A DNA stretch of 64,000 bases from Areca catechu (taxonomy: Eukaryota; Streptophyta; Magnoliopsida; Arecales; Arecaceae), in contig CM038052.1 in the NCBI GenBank assembly GCA_021397845.1, forward strand, positions 44,352,949 through 44,416,948, read 5' to 3'. A model generated the notes under the pieces. The model was not told the DNA's origin, did no database searches, and saw only the letters and a program-made list of their open reading frames with translations. Position numbers and translations under genes: made by a program. The stretch's first letter is position 1, and each line of letters opens with the position of its first letter. Positions 55,102 through 64,000 of this stretch are shown piece after piece.

Positions 55102-56470
55102 ATGGTGGTCACTCGTGGGTGCGAGGCATCCACCAGCCGTGTGGGAGAGGTTCCCTCCCCTCAAGGGGCCCACAGCCCGGAGAGGGAGCTCCCAGCTCCC
55201 CCTCCTCTTCCAATACCGCCGACCTCGATAGACGGGCCCCTCGCGGCCGTTATCCAACAGCTGCAGACCTTGACCTCGGTGGTCCGGCAGCTTCAACATC
55301 AGTAGCGGTCCCTGGTGATGCAGCCATAGCCGGGGACCCCCGCGGCTCGGGCCGCGGGGCCGCGTGGAAGCCTGCGCTCCATTCAGGGTAGGCCATCCCA
55401 CCTGAGGGCAGTCTCCAACCCCCGCGGGAGCCACCAAGCTCCCGCAAAAAGAAACTACTCTGGTTCGGCGGATCACGAGAGTCGATCCTCGGTCGATGAA
55501 GTCGAGATGGCACATCGCAGCAAGCGGTGCCGAGGCGTGACTTCGCACCGAGACCGATCGGCGTCCCCTTCGCCAGTAGCCTCGGTGGAAGATTCCACTG
55601 ACAAGGCCATCAGGCGTTAGGCCGAGAGGCGCCTGGAGGAGCACGAGCGCAAGTTAGCAGAGTTCGCCCGCCGATTTGCCGACCTGCAGAACTCATCGGC
55701 GGACCCGGCGGGCTACGACTCCCGTCCCCCTTCTCTGAAGAAATCTAGGCGGAGCCGATCCCGAGGCGGTCCGCATGCCACAGGTGGATCCCTACGACGG
55801 GACCACCGACCCTCGGGACCATCTGGAGAGCTACAAGGCTCTCATGAGGGTCCAGGGGGCCACCGACGCTCTTTTGTTCATCGCCTTCCCCGCTACCCTC
55901 CGGAAGGCCGCTCGAGTCTGGTTCACCCGCCTTGAGCCCGGATCTATTTGCTCCTTCCACCAGCTGGAAGGGAAGTTTGTGGCGCATTTCGACGCTTGTC
56001 GAAAGGTGTCGAGAGAGATGGATAGCCTCTTCTCCATCCGCCAGCAGGACCAAGAGCTGCTAGGGGACTACATAACCTGGTTCAAGACCGTAGCCCTGGA
56101 AATCTACAGCCTGGACGAACCCGTCGCCATGCTGGCTTTGGAGCGCGGGCTCAAGACATCCTGCCTGACCTATTCCCTGGACAAAAAGCCTCCCAGGACA
56201 TACTCCGAGCTCCTCCACCGTGCCCACAAGTACATCCGGGCGGAGGAGGCTGACCGCACCCGCCGAGAGCTGGACTGGAGGACTCCAAAGAGGCCATCCC
56301 CGAGGGATCTTTTAGGAGCTTGGAAGCCCGGGCCACCTGCCGACCCTCGCCCGAATCCAAGGCCGAAGGGAGAGGCTATTCCGGAGCGAAGGTTCACCCC
56401 TCTCCTCGCACCTCGGACAAAGATCCTCATGGAAATTGAGGGCGAGCATTACCTCCGCCGACCTCCTCCT
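55102..56470 (+). pseudogene. gag: gag of Tat-like element I
   Basis: It probably starts at MVVTRG (55102), with a Pro-rich part, a stop at about 55303, and shifts before 55775. From 55775 the frame is open: MPQVDPYDGTTDPRDHLESY, then FPATLRKAARVWFTRL and QQDQELLGDYITWF, the retrotransposon gag core (about residues 1-190 of the open part). It continues into a basic Pro-rich region. This open frame runs on without stop into the zinc-binding and protease part. The product would be the capsid precursor. Confidence 0.8.
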
Positions 56471-57307
56471 CAGAACCCGAGGGGTATCCGGGACAAATCG
56501 AAGTACTGCCAATTCCACCGCGAGCACGGTCATGACACGGAGGAGTGTCGCAATCTGAAGCGGGAGATCGAGGAGCTGATCAAGAGGGGCTACCTCAGGA
56601 AGTTCGTCAGGAACGAGGTCCCCCCGGAGGGGCAGCTGCTCGCGGCCTTACCACCGGTCCCTGCAATCGATAACTGCCCGACAGAGAAGCCCGTGGGCAT
56701 GATCTCATGCGGGGTCAGGCGAGCGGCGAAGAGAGCCCGGGAAGTCGGGAACCCGGAGAATGTAATCCCTCCTGAGGAGGGGAAGGATAATGAGAATGTA
56801 AACAACGATGCCGTGGTGGTCGAGATGACCATCGCGAAGCATCCTGTACATCGAATTATGGTGGATAGTGGAAGCTTGGCTGACGTGCTTTTTTACGATG
56901 CTTTCTCTCGGATGAATTTGACCCACGATCAGCTGAGATCGGTGCATACCCCCCTGGTAGGTTTTACCGGGGACTCCATGGGGGTCGAAGGGGAGATCAC
57001 TCTCCCAGTCACCGCCGGATCCCCACCTCGGCAGACGACCGTCCTGATGACGTTTACCGTCGTCAGGCTCCCTTCGCCTTACAACGCCATTCTCGGGCAT
57101 CCCGGGCTCAACCAACTGGATGCCACGATTTCCACGAAAAGGTTGTTGGTGCAGTTCCCCACGCCTTCCGGGCTCGGGGTGATGAAGGGGACGACCAAGC
57201 CGGTCCCGCATTGCCTCCAGACGGTCCCGGGCGCCCGGGGCGCGGAGCTCGGCCCCGATGTTGACGACCTCGACCTAAGGGAGAAGGAACCTAGGGGGGG
57301 CCCGTAG
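56471..57307 (+). CDS. Zinc-binding segment and aspartic protease of I
   Basis: Continuous with the gag frame (55775-57307, 510 codons in all). Residues about 245-265 carry CQFHREHGHDTEEC, a knuckle-like segment typical of this lineage. Protease lies at about residues 345-440, with the active site IMVDSGSLADVLF and the later PYNAILGHPGLN. It ends with TAG at 57305-57307, then pol continues in another frame. Confidence 0.8.
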   Translation, partial: QNPRGIRDKSKYCQFHREHGHDTEECRNLKREIEELIKRGYLRKFVRNEVPPEGQLLAALPPVPAIDNCPTEKPVGMISCGVRRAAKRAREVGNPENVIPPEEGKDNENVNNDAVVVEMTIAKHPVHRIMVDSGSLADVLFYDAFSRMNLTHDQLRSVHTPLVGFTGDSMGVEGEITLPVTAGSPPRQTTVLMTFTVVRLPSPYNAILGHPGLNQLDATISTKRLLVQFPTPSGLGVMKGTTKPVPHCLQTVPGARGAELGPDVDDLDLREKEPRGGP

Positions 57308-57315
57308 AAAGCCTG

Positions 57316-58625
57316 TTGACTTATCCCGTTGGTTCGGACCCGCTGAAGACAGTGCAGGTCGGGGCGCAACTCCCTGAAGAAGAACGGACCCGCCTGCTGG
57401 AATTCCTCCGCACGAACGCAGACGTGTTTGCCTGGTCGGCAGCCGACATGCCAGGCATTCCGCCCGAGGTCATCATGCACAGGCTAAACATGGACCCAAG
57501 CTGCCGCCCGGTCCGCCAGAAGAAGAGGAGCTTCGCCATGGAGAGACAGAAGGCCATCAACGAGGAGGTGGAAAAACTCCTCGCCGCCGGCTTTGTGCGG
57601 GAAGTCCAGTATCCCAGTTGGCTAGCGAACGTGGTCATGGTAAGAAAGAGCAGTGGTAAGTGGAGGATCTGTGTGGACTACACCGACCTCAACCGAGCGT
57701 GCCCGAAGGACAGCTTCCCTCTTCCAAAGATCGACCAGCTGGTCGACACCACCTCGGGACATCGCCTCCTGTCATTCATGGACGCCTTCTCTGGATACAA
57801 CCAGATCCGAATGAGCCCGGAGGACGAAGAGCATACCGCCTTCATCACCAACCGCGGAACTTTTTGCTACAGGATGATGCCATTTGGCCTCAAGAACGCT
57901 GGGGCCACATACCACGTCTGGTCAACAGGATCTTCAAGGACCAGATCAGCCGCAACATGCAGGTGTACGTGGACGATATGCTGGTAATGAGCAAACCCGA
58001 TTCGGACCACGTAGCTAACTTGGCGGAGACGTTCGGCAACCTCCGGCGTCATCAGATGAAGCTGAACCCCACGAAGTGCGCCTTCGGCGTCTCCGCCAGG
58101 AAGTTCCTAGGATTCATGGTGACCCAAAGAGGAATTGAAGCCAACCCGGAGAAGGTCCAGGCCATCCTGGACATGGAGCAGCCCGCCTCCAAGAAGCAAG
58201 TGCAGCAACTCACCGGCCGAGTTGCGGCCCTCAGCCGCTTTATCTCCAGGTCGGCAGATCGCTGTCGTCCCTCTTTCAAGGTGCTGAGAAAGATGAACGA
58301 CTTCGCCTGGATCGAGGAATCTTAGGAGGCCTTTGAAGAGCTGAAGAAGATGCTCGCATCGCCATCGCTGCTTTCCCGGCCCGAGGAGGGGGAGGAACTC
58401 ATCCTCTACCTGGCGGTCACCCCGGAAGCCATCAGCTTGGTCCTGGTTCGGACCGACGACCAAGGAGTCCAGCAGCCAGTGTACTATACCAGCAAACTTC
58501 TCCGCGATGCAGAGCTCAGGTATTCTCGGCCCGAGAAACTCGTTTTTGCGCTAATAGTGTCTGCCCAGCGTCTCAGGCCCTATTTCCAAGCGCATCCCAT
58601 CGCTGTCCTGACGGATTAACCACTG
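57316..58625 (+). pseudogene. pol: Reverse transcriptase and first RNase H of I
   Basis: The open frame 57316-57912 covers the RT fingers (SCRPVRQKKRSF, KWRICVDYTDLNRACPKD, FMDAFSGYNQI, MMPFGLKNAGATY). A one-base loss near 57913 shifts the frame. It continues with the active site VYVDDMLV (about 57970), CAFGVSARKFLGFMV and the thumb. A TAG at 58323 separates the RNase H part (ILYLAVTPEAISLVLVR, YYTSKLLRDAELRYS), which ends in LTD then TAA where LTDQ is expected. A further TGA stands before PDTSGRLAKW. Confidence 0.8.
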
Positions 58626-58661
58626 AAAGTGGTGCTCAGCTGACCCGACACCTCGGGGCGA

Positions 58662-60548
58662 TTGGCGAAGTGGGCACTAAAGCTCAGCGAGTTCGACATC
58701 GCGTACAGGCCCAGGTCGGCCATGAAAGCTCAGGTGCTGGCCGACTTCTTGGTCGAATGCGCGGGTTTGGGCAAGGAGCCCGAGGAGGATCCCCTGCACC
58801 AGCAGCTGAAAGTGGGCACCGAGGGGCCCGGAGAGGACGCATGGATCCTCCACGTAGATGGAGCCTCGAACTCTAGCGGGAGTGGAGCCGGACTCATTCT
58901 TGCCAACGGCGACGGGGTCGTCGCCGAATGCGCGCTCCGTTTCCAGTTCGCCGCGACAAATAATCAGGCGGAGAACGAGGCACTCCTCGCTGGGCTGAGG
59001 GTCTCCGGCGAGCTGGGCGTGACCAACCTTAAGGCCTTCACTGACTCCCAGCTCGTGGCAGGACAGGTCTCCGGGGAGTATGCCGCGCACGACCCCCAAA
59101 TGGTGAAATACTTGGAGCTCGTTAGGGCGGGCACGGCCGGTTTCCGGCGCTTCAACATCTTCCACATCCCTCGCAGGGAGAACGCCCGTGCGGACACTCT
59201 TTCCCTACTGGCGACCCTGCCGGACACGATGCTGGGTCGCGCTCACGTGGAGCACCTTAAGGCCCCAAGCTACGAGGCCCTAGTAGGGGTCCATCAGGTC
59301 GATCGTGAGCCTAGCTGGATGGACAAATACGCCGAATACATAACCAGCGGCACCCTGCCAGAGGATCGCGAGGTGGCCCGCCTCATCAGAAAGAAAGCCG
59401 TGCGGTTCGTCCTGATGGATGGGCAATTGTATCGAAGATCCTACTCCTACCCCCTCCTCAAGTGTGTAGGACCCGCAGAAGCCAGACTCATGCTCCAGGA
59501 GATTCACGAGGGCGTCTGTGGGAACCACGTGGGGGGCAGAGCATTGGCCTACAAAGCCCTTCGTCAGGGCTACTTTTGGGAGACGATGAAGGAAGACGCC
59601 GCTGACTTCGTGAAGAGGTGCGATCGGTGCCAGCATCACGCCACGGTGCAACGGCAGCCCTCCAACCCAATCTCCCAGCTTTCAGCTCTGTGGCCATTCG
59701 CCCAGTGGGGGATGGACCTTCTGGGCCCATTCCCGCCGGCGTCTGGACAGCGGAAGTTCTTGATCGTTGCCATCGACTACTTCACGAAGTGGGTCGAGGC
59801 CGAACCCTTGGCACGGATCACCGAGGCAAACGTTGCCAAGTTCTTCTGGAAGTCGATCGTTTGCTGTTTCGGCCTCCCCCATACCGTGGTTACTGATAAC
59901 GGGTGCCAGTTCGACTGCCGGGAGTTTGAAGAGTTCTGCGGCGACCTCGGCATCAGGCATTGCTTCACCTCGGTGGTGCATCCCCAGACCAATGGAGAGG
60001 CCGAAGTCACGAACAGGACCATTTTGCAGGGCCTCCGCACGCGGCTGGACCAGGCCAAAGGTAGATGGGCCGAGGAGCTCCCCAGCATCCTTTGGGCATA
60101 CCATACCACCCCGAGGATAGCGACCGACGAGACCCCATTCAACCTCGTCTTTGGAGCCGAAGTGGTCATCCCGATCGAACTCAGCCTACCCACGCTGCGT
60201 GTAGAGCAATATGACGAGACAGAGAACCCCGCCAGAATGATGCTCAACCTTGACCTTCTTGAGGAGACGAGGGACAAGGCCCGAGTTTGGATGGCGGCGT
60301 ATAGGCAGCGTGTGGCCAGGTATTATAACTCTCGAGTGCGGCCGAAGTTTTTTCATCCCGGAGATCTGGTCCTCCGGCGTGCTGAAGCTTCTCAGCCACG
60401 GGAATGCGGCAAGCTCTCACCAAACTGGGAAGGCCCGTACCGGGTGGCAGAAGCCCTCCCTCACGGTGCCTACTACCTGGAGGAATTGGGAGGGACCAGG
60501 TTTCCCCGTACATGGAACACCTCGAACCTAAGAATGTATTATCAGTAA
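58662..60548 (+). CDS. Second RNase H and integrase of I
   Basis: 628 codons without stop. Residues about 60-190 form a second RNase H: ILHVDGASNSSGSG (about 63), NNQAENEALLAGL (about 101), FTDSQLVAGQVSG (about 126). This extra domain marks the Tat lineage. Integrase follows: zinc finger at about 280-325 (H...H, CDRCQHHA), catalytic residues at about 350 (WGMDLLGP), 410 (VTDNGCQF) and 446 (GEAEVTNR), then a C-terminal domain (FFHPGDLVLRR, KLSPNWEGPYRV, TSNLRMYY). There is no chromodomain. The true frame begins upstream in the decayed RNase H linker. Confidence 0.9.
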   Translation: MAKWALKLSEFDIAYRPRSAMKAQVLADFLVECAGLGKEPEEDPLHQQLKVGTEGPGEDAWILHVDGASNSSGSGAGLILANGDGVVAECALRFQFAATNNQAENEALLAGLRVSGELGVTNLKAFTDSQLVAGQVSGEYAAHDPQMVKYLELVRAGTAGFRRFNIFHIPRRENARADTLSLLATLPDTMLGRAHVEHLKAPSYEALVGVHQVDREPSWMDKYAEYITSGTLPEDREVARLIRKKAVRFVLMDGQLYRRSYSYPLLKCVGPAEARLMLQEIHEGVCGNHVGGRALAYKALRQGYFWETMKEDAADFVKRCDRCQHHATVQRQPSNPISQLSALWPFAQWGMDLLGPFPPASGQRKFLIVAIDYFTKWVEAEPLARITEANVAKFFWKSIVCCFGLPHTVVTDNGCQFDCREFEEFCGDLGIRHCFTSVVHPQTNGEAEVTNRTILQGLRTRLDQAKGRWAEELPSILWAYHTTPRIATDETPFNLVFGAEVVIPIELSLPTLRVEQYDETENPARMMLNLDLLEETRDKARVWMAAYRQRVARYYNSRVRPKFFHPGDLVLRRAEASQPRECGKLSPNWEGPYRVAEALPHGAYYLEELGGTRFPRTWNTSNLRMYYQ

Positions 60549-60569
60549 TGTAAGGTTCCCCACTCTTGC

Positions 60570-60575
60570 AATAAA
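60570..60575 (+). terminator. Possible poly(A) signal after integrase of I
   Basis: AATAAA 22 bp after the integrase stop. Motif only; a genomic RNA would have to read through it. Confidence 0.3.
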
Positions 60576-60659
60576 GTTTCTTTGCTTCAAACGCTCTTTT
60601 CTCACCTCGTAAGGAAACCGGCGCATGGCCCTGGCCTCGGCATGCCCGATCGTGGCCGA

Positions 60660-61700
60660 CGGCCAAAGGAAGCGAGAAGTCCCGGGTTTCGACGTGGAAG
60701 GCGGGGCAGAACCCAGTTCGCCCATGCGAGCACGGAGAAAAGCTCAGCAAGCCGCGCAAGGCTTGAGAAAGCCTGCGGCCCCGGGGTTCAGTTCGGAAGT
60801 CCCGGGCTTTGGCCTGGAAGGCGGGGCAGAACCCAGTTCGCCCACGCGAGCACGGAGAATAGCTCAGCAAGCCGTGCAAGGCTTGAGAAAGCCTGCGGCC
60901 CCGGGGTTCAGTCCGAAAGTCCCGGGCTTCGGCTTGGAAGGTGGGGCAGAACCCAGTTCGCCCATGCGAGCACGGAGAACAGCTCGGCAAGCCGCGCAAG
61001 GCTTGAGAAAGCCTGCGACCCCGGGGTTCAGTCCGAAAGTCCCGGGCTTCGGCCTGGAAGGTGGGGCAGAACCCAGTTCGCCCACGCGAGCACGGAGAAC
61101 AGCTCGGCAAGCCGCGCAAGGCTTGAGAAAGCCTACGGCCCCGGGGTTCAGTCCGGAAGTCCCGGGCTTTGGCCTGGAAGGCGGGGCAAAACCCAGTTCG
61201 CCCATGCGAGCACGGAGAACAGCTCGGCAAGCCGTGCAAGGCTTGAGAAAGCCTGCAGCCCCGGGGTTCAGTCCGGAAGTCCCGGGCTTCGGCCTGGAAG
61301 GCGGGGCAGAACCCAGTTCGCCCACGCGAGCACGGAGAACAGCTCGGCAAGCCACGTAAGGCTTGAGAAAGCCTGCGGCCCCGGGGTTCAGTCCGGAAGT
61401 CCCGGGCTTCGGCCTGGAAGGCGGGGCAGAACCCAGTTCGCCTATGCGATCAAGGAGAACAGCTCGGCAAGCCGTGCAAGGCTTGAGAAAGCCTGCGGCC
61501 CCGGGGTTCAGTCCGGAAGTCCCGGGCTTTGGCCTGGAAGGCGGGGTAGAACCCAGTTCGCCCACACGAGCATGGAGAACAGCTCGGCAAGCAGCGCAAG
61601 GCTTGAGAAAGCCTGCGGCCCCGGGGTTCAGTCCGGAAGTCCCGGGCTTCGGCCTGGAAGGCGGGGCAGAACCCACTTCGCCCACGCGAGCATGAAGGCA
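60660..61700. repeat. 120-bp tandem repeat array in I
   Basis: Almost nine copies of a 120-bp unit in exact register (for example CCCAYGCGAGCACGGAG at 60721, 60841, 60961, 61081), with few differences between copies. The length is divisible by three and the sequence is G+C-rich, so at least four frames stay open for 240-400 codons. I do not regard these as genes. It separates pol from the antisense gene. Confidence 0.95.
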
Positions 61701-62009
61701 ATCCCAAAGATGGACCCGCTCAAGGCCTACTCTGACGCCACGCGGTCCGGAATGTCCCAACCTTCGATCTGAGCAACGGACGGGACCAGGTCCACCCTCG
61801 TTCCGGCACTCCACATCAACATCTCAAGAAGGAAAAAGAGGAGATGGGAGAGTGGGAAAGAAAGTGAATTCAAGACATAGACAAATGGTGTTTTCATTAA
61901 TCCAAGAAAGAGAAGTACAAGCTGGGAATCCAGACAGGTCAGGAGTCCCCAAAAAAAAAAAGAGAGAAGTACAACAACAACAACAGATAAAAATGAGAAG
62001 ATAAGTGGC
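61701..62009. other. I: non-coding stretch between repeat array and accessory gene
   Basis: A purine-rich segment at 61820-61990 lies just beyond the accessory gene stop. I see no gene. Confidence 0.5.
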
Positions 62010-62720
62010 TCAGTTCGGCGCAGGGTCGGAGACCTCAGCCTGGGTCGCGCGCTCTGCATCCTCGCCTTCGGCGGCTGCCGGCTCAGGTGGCTGCTCCGGA
62101 GCCACGGCCTCGTCGGTCGCCGGGGCCGCAGGCGTGGCGTCGGCCGCACCGGAGGTACTGCTCTCGGGTCCCTGCCTCCTACCTCCGAGCACCACCCCAC
62201 TGAGGTCGATCTCGGGGTAGAAGGCCCCCACCTTCTCCCTGCACATCCGGAACCCCTACAGGAAGGAGTCCACGGCGGCCTCCCGGACCTCCGAGGTGTA
62301 CTCGTCGGAAGCCCGGAACTTCAGGACGGCTTCCTGTGCCTCCCGCTTCGCGGCTTCCAAGAGCCCGTTGACGTACGCGCTCCGCTCCTTCACCGCGTTC
62401 GCATCCCACCTGGCCTCCTCCAGCTGGCGCTCCAGCCACTGAGAATGGGCCTGAAGGCGAGCCCTCTCAGCTGCGTCCTCCTTCGCGCGACGCTGGTGGG
62501 AGATCCTCTCCTCCGACAGAGAAGACTCCAGGTCCTTGTTCCGCCCCTCCGCATGCGCCAGGTCCGCTTGGAGGGTCTAGTTGTTTGCTCGCAGCTCGAT
62601 CCCCTTCTCCATGAGGTCCTTGATGTCGACCGTGAGCTTGCCGAGTTTCTTTTCCTTCTCGGCATTCCTCTTCGCATTCCCTACGAGGAAGTTCCTCAGT
62701 AGGAGCACGTCGTTCCCAAT
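62010..62720 (-). pseudogene. Antisense accessory gene of I, exon 3 (coiled coil)
   Basis: It begins after acceptor GTGCAG with IGNDVLLLRNFLVGNAKRN, then a long charged heptad region (KLGKLTVDIKDLMEKG, DLAHAEGRNKDLESSLSEE), a probable coiled coil of about 150 residues. There are stops at about 62578 and 62257. The second stands before GFRMCREKVGAFYPEIDLSG, the same place as a stop in J. The C-terminus is Ala/Glu/Pro-rich and ends DPAPN, stop, at about 62010. Confidence 0.65.
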
Positions 62721-62798
62721 CTGCACAGTGAAGCAACCGGGTTAGAAGAAAGACCACCCGAGGTCATGGAGGACAGAAGAAACTGAGTTCGAGATTAC
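62721..62798 (-). other. Intron 2 of I accessory gene
   Basis: 78 bp on the minus strand, donor GTAATC and acceptor CTGTGCAG after a pyrimidine-rich run. It matches the 71-bp intron at 6010-6080 in J. Confidence 0.65.
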
Positions 62799-63313
62799 CG
62801 TGAAGAGCTGCGGGAGGATCCCGAGCAGAGCGTCGGTGTAGTCCCGGCCACCTCGAGATCGGCGGTCCCGGGCTGTGGAGGCGTACTCCATCACTTTCTC
62901 CGCGAGCCCTTTGTCACGGATTACTGAACACCGGTGGGTGATCACCGGTGGCGGAGCCGTCAGGTCAGCTCCGGCGGTGACTGTCCCTCCAGCAGGAATC
63001 GCCATCGACGGGGCGGCAGAGGACGCAGGCTGCACCGTCGGAGCCGCGGCGGTAATAGGGCCGGCGCTGGACGGAGCTGCAGGTGGTGGAGCCCCCTCGA
63101 CGGCAGCACCGCTGGGTCTGACGGCTGGAGAATCGATGGCCCCGCCCCGAGGCAGCCTGGGCGGGGGAGCAGCGGCCACCGGGCTAGGTACGGTCGCCGG
63201 CGCGGCCTCCTGGCTCACCTCGGTGTGAGCCCTCTTCACCGCGGGCTCATCCACTTCGACGGCGTCCCTCTGGGCCACGCCCTCCAGGAGGCTCTCCAGC
63301 GAGAACTTCATGC
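62799..63313 (-). CDS. Antisense accessory gene of I, exon 2
   Basis: Starts in front of MKFSLESLLEG and is open throughout: VKRAH at about residue 27, a Pro/Ala-rich linker (residues 35-120), then RCSVIRDKGLAEKVMEYAS, DYTDALLGILPQLFT at the donor. The ends are conserved with J exon 2 and the linker is not. Role unknown. Confidence 0.65.
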
Positions 63314-63396
63314 CTGCAACGCAAAAGAGAAGAAGGTCAGCCAGCTCGGTTATAAAGGAGAAAGAACATAGAAGTCAAGGGAGGACTGAATCTCAC
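63314..63396 (-). other. Intron 1 of I accessory gene
   Basis: 83 bp, donor GTGAGA, acceptor GCGTTGCAG. It matches J intron 1 (5263-5348). Confidence 0.65.
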
Positions 63397-64000
63397 CCGG
63401 CTCGTGGATGGGACTGATCCTGGCCTCAAACAGAATCTGCTCCGAGAGCAGAACCTCGAGCGCCGGGACCACGTCTCTCAGGAGCAGGGAGTAGGCCTCT
63501 TGGTCCGTCGACTCGACCTGGGAGTTCCGGTTCGGAGACCGGTCCGGTTCGCTCCAGGCCCAGTCAACGTCCTCGACCGAGGCAAAGAAGAACCGGTTCT
63601 TCCAACCCTTGATAGAAGAAGGGAGGTCGAACCGGAGATACCTGGGCCGGGGCGAGATGTACCACTAGCCATCGTCAGTGGAGTACCTCTTCAGGATAAA
63701 CAGAGCCCTGAAGAGAGAGAAATGGGCAACAAACCCGTGGAAATCGTAAAAAACAATGAAAGAAAAGATGACCCGGATGGCATTGGGAGCCAACTGGGCC
63801 AGAACGAGACAGAAATGGCTAAGGAAAGAAAGGAAGAAGGGGTGCAGAGAAAATCGAAGACCCCCGAGGAGGAAGTCTTCATAGAAGGCTATGCGGCCGG
63901 GGCCACTCATGGTGACGGGATCCCCGGGCCGCGGAACAAACAGACGTGTTGTGGACACCAGAAGCCGAAAGAAACTTCACTCCAACAAGGTTAGCCTTAT
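63397..64000 (-). pseudogene. Antisense accessory gene of I, exon 1, start outside window
   Basis: At 63958-63665 the frame reads RLFVPRPGDPVTMSGPGRIAFY, RFSLHPFFLSFL, LAQLAPNAIRV and FHGFVAHFSLF, the putative gypsy-type transposon domain also seen in J exon 1. After a stop near 63668 the coding signal continues toward the donor (KGWKNRFFFASVEDVDWAWSE, then EVLLSEQILFEARISPI). At least one stop makes this copy defective. The gene runs opposite to gag-pol and would start near the 3' LTR. Confidence 0.65.

Larger units (their letters stand above)
53606..64000 (+). mobile_element. I: Tat-like Ty3/gypsy element with antisense accessory gene, right end outside
   Basis: LTR (53606-55022), primer site, gag, protease, RT, RNase H, second RNase H, integrase, a 120-bp tandem array, and an antisense gene with introns. 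Dual RNase H and extra reading frames between integrase and 3' LTR are known features of Tat-lineage elements. The 3' LTR is not reached. It is much more G+C-rich than its surroundings. Stops of CAA to TAA and CGA to TGA type interrupt pol. Confidence 0.9.

Noticed and set aside
60244..61772. Open frames of 240-400 codons on both strands through 60244-61772
   Set aside because: They are produced by a G+C-rich 120-bp tandem repeat whose length is divisible by three. Several frames stay open at once, with no start context or domain.

Overview
The window is flowering-plant nuclear DNA made entirely of transposable elements, almost all LTR retrotransposons nested inside one another. I found no host gene, tRNA or rRNA. 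The plant assignment rests on initiator-tRNA-Met type primer sites (TGGTATCAGAGC), chromodomain Ty3/gypsy elements, a Tat-like Ty3/gypsy element with two RNase H domains, SIRE/Maximus-like Ty1/copia elements and a hAT element with plant-type ends. The species, and monocot versus eudicot, cannot be decided from the sequence. Element letters below (A, B, C and so on) are my own labels.

Backbone: family F is a head-to-tail tandem array on the + strand with four LTRs (a, b, c, d) and three internal regions, running from 18079 past 48244. Its LTRs are cut by a 1.1-kb hAT element P (35944-37074, in LTR b), by a solo LTR L2 (18821-31088, in LTR a) and by copia element O (from 48245, in LTR d). A solo copia LTR N (40314-41901) sits in the second internal region. 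L2 is split by element A (20165-30612, minus strand), and A is split by element B (23240-27424, plus strand). O is split by the Tat-like element I (53606 to beyond the right edge).

Left part: 1-1669 is another L LTR (L1) lying in a minus-strand gag element K (1670-3508). K joins a Tat-like fragment J, whose sense strand is minus. J's pieces are 3509-6369, 13290-13643 and 15189-16292; it is interrupted by element C (6370-13284, minus strand) and by solo LTR M (13644-15188). E (16293-18078) is a C-family LTR whose left flank is J and right flank is F. The simplest model is that K was inserted in F LTR a at TTAGG, and that LTR-LTR recombination later removed the rest of J and K.

How the elements relate: A, C, F, K and probably L and M belong to one chromodomain-type Ty3/gypsy complex. 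A, C and F are non-autonomous. They encode a repeat-rich gag-like protein fused to a late fragment of integrase, followed by an integrase tail with chromodomain, and they lack protease, reverse transcriptase and RNase H. B carries the missing catalytic domains in an uninterrupted 829-codon frame but lacks gag, so it shows what an autonomous partner looks like. I and J carry an antisense accessory gene with introns between integrase and the 3' LTR. Several LTR families share a block of about 156 bp flanked by splice-like signals. Most reading frames are decayed by stop codons and frameshifts.
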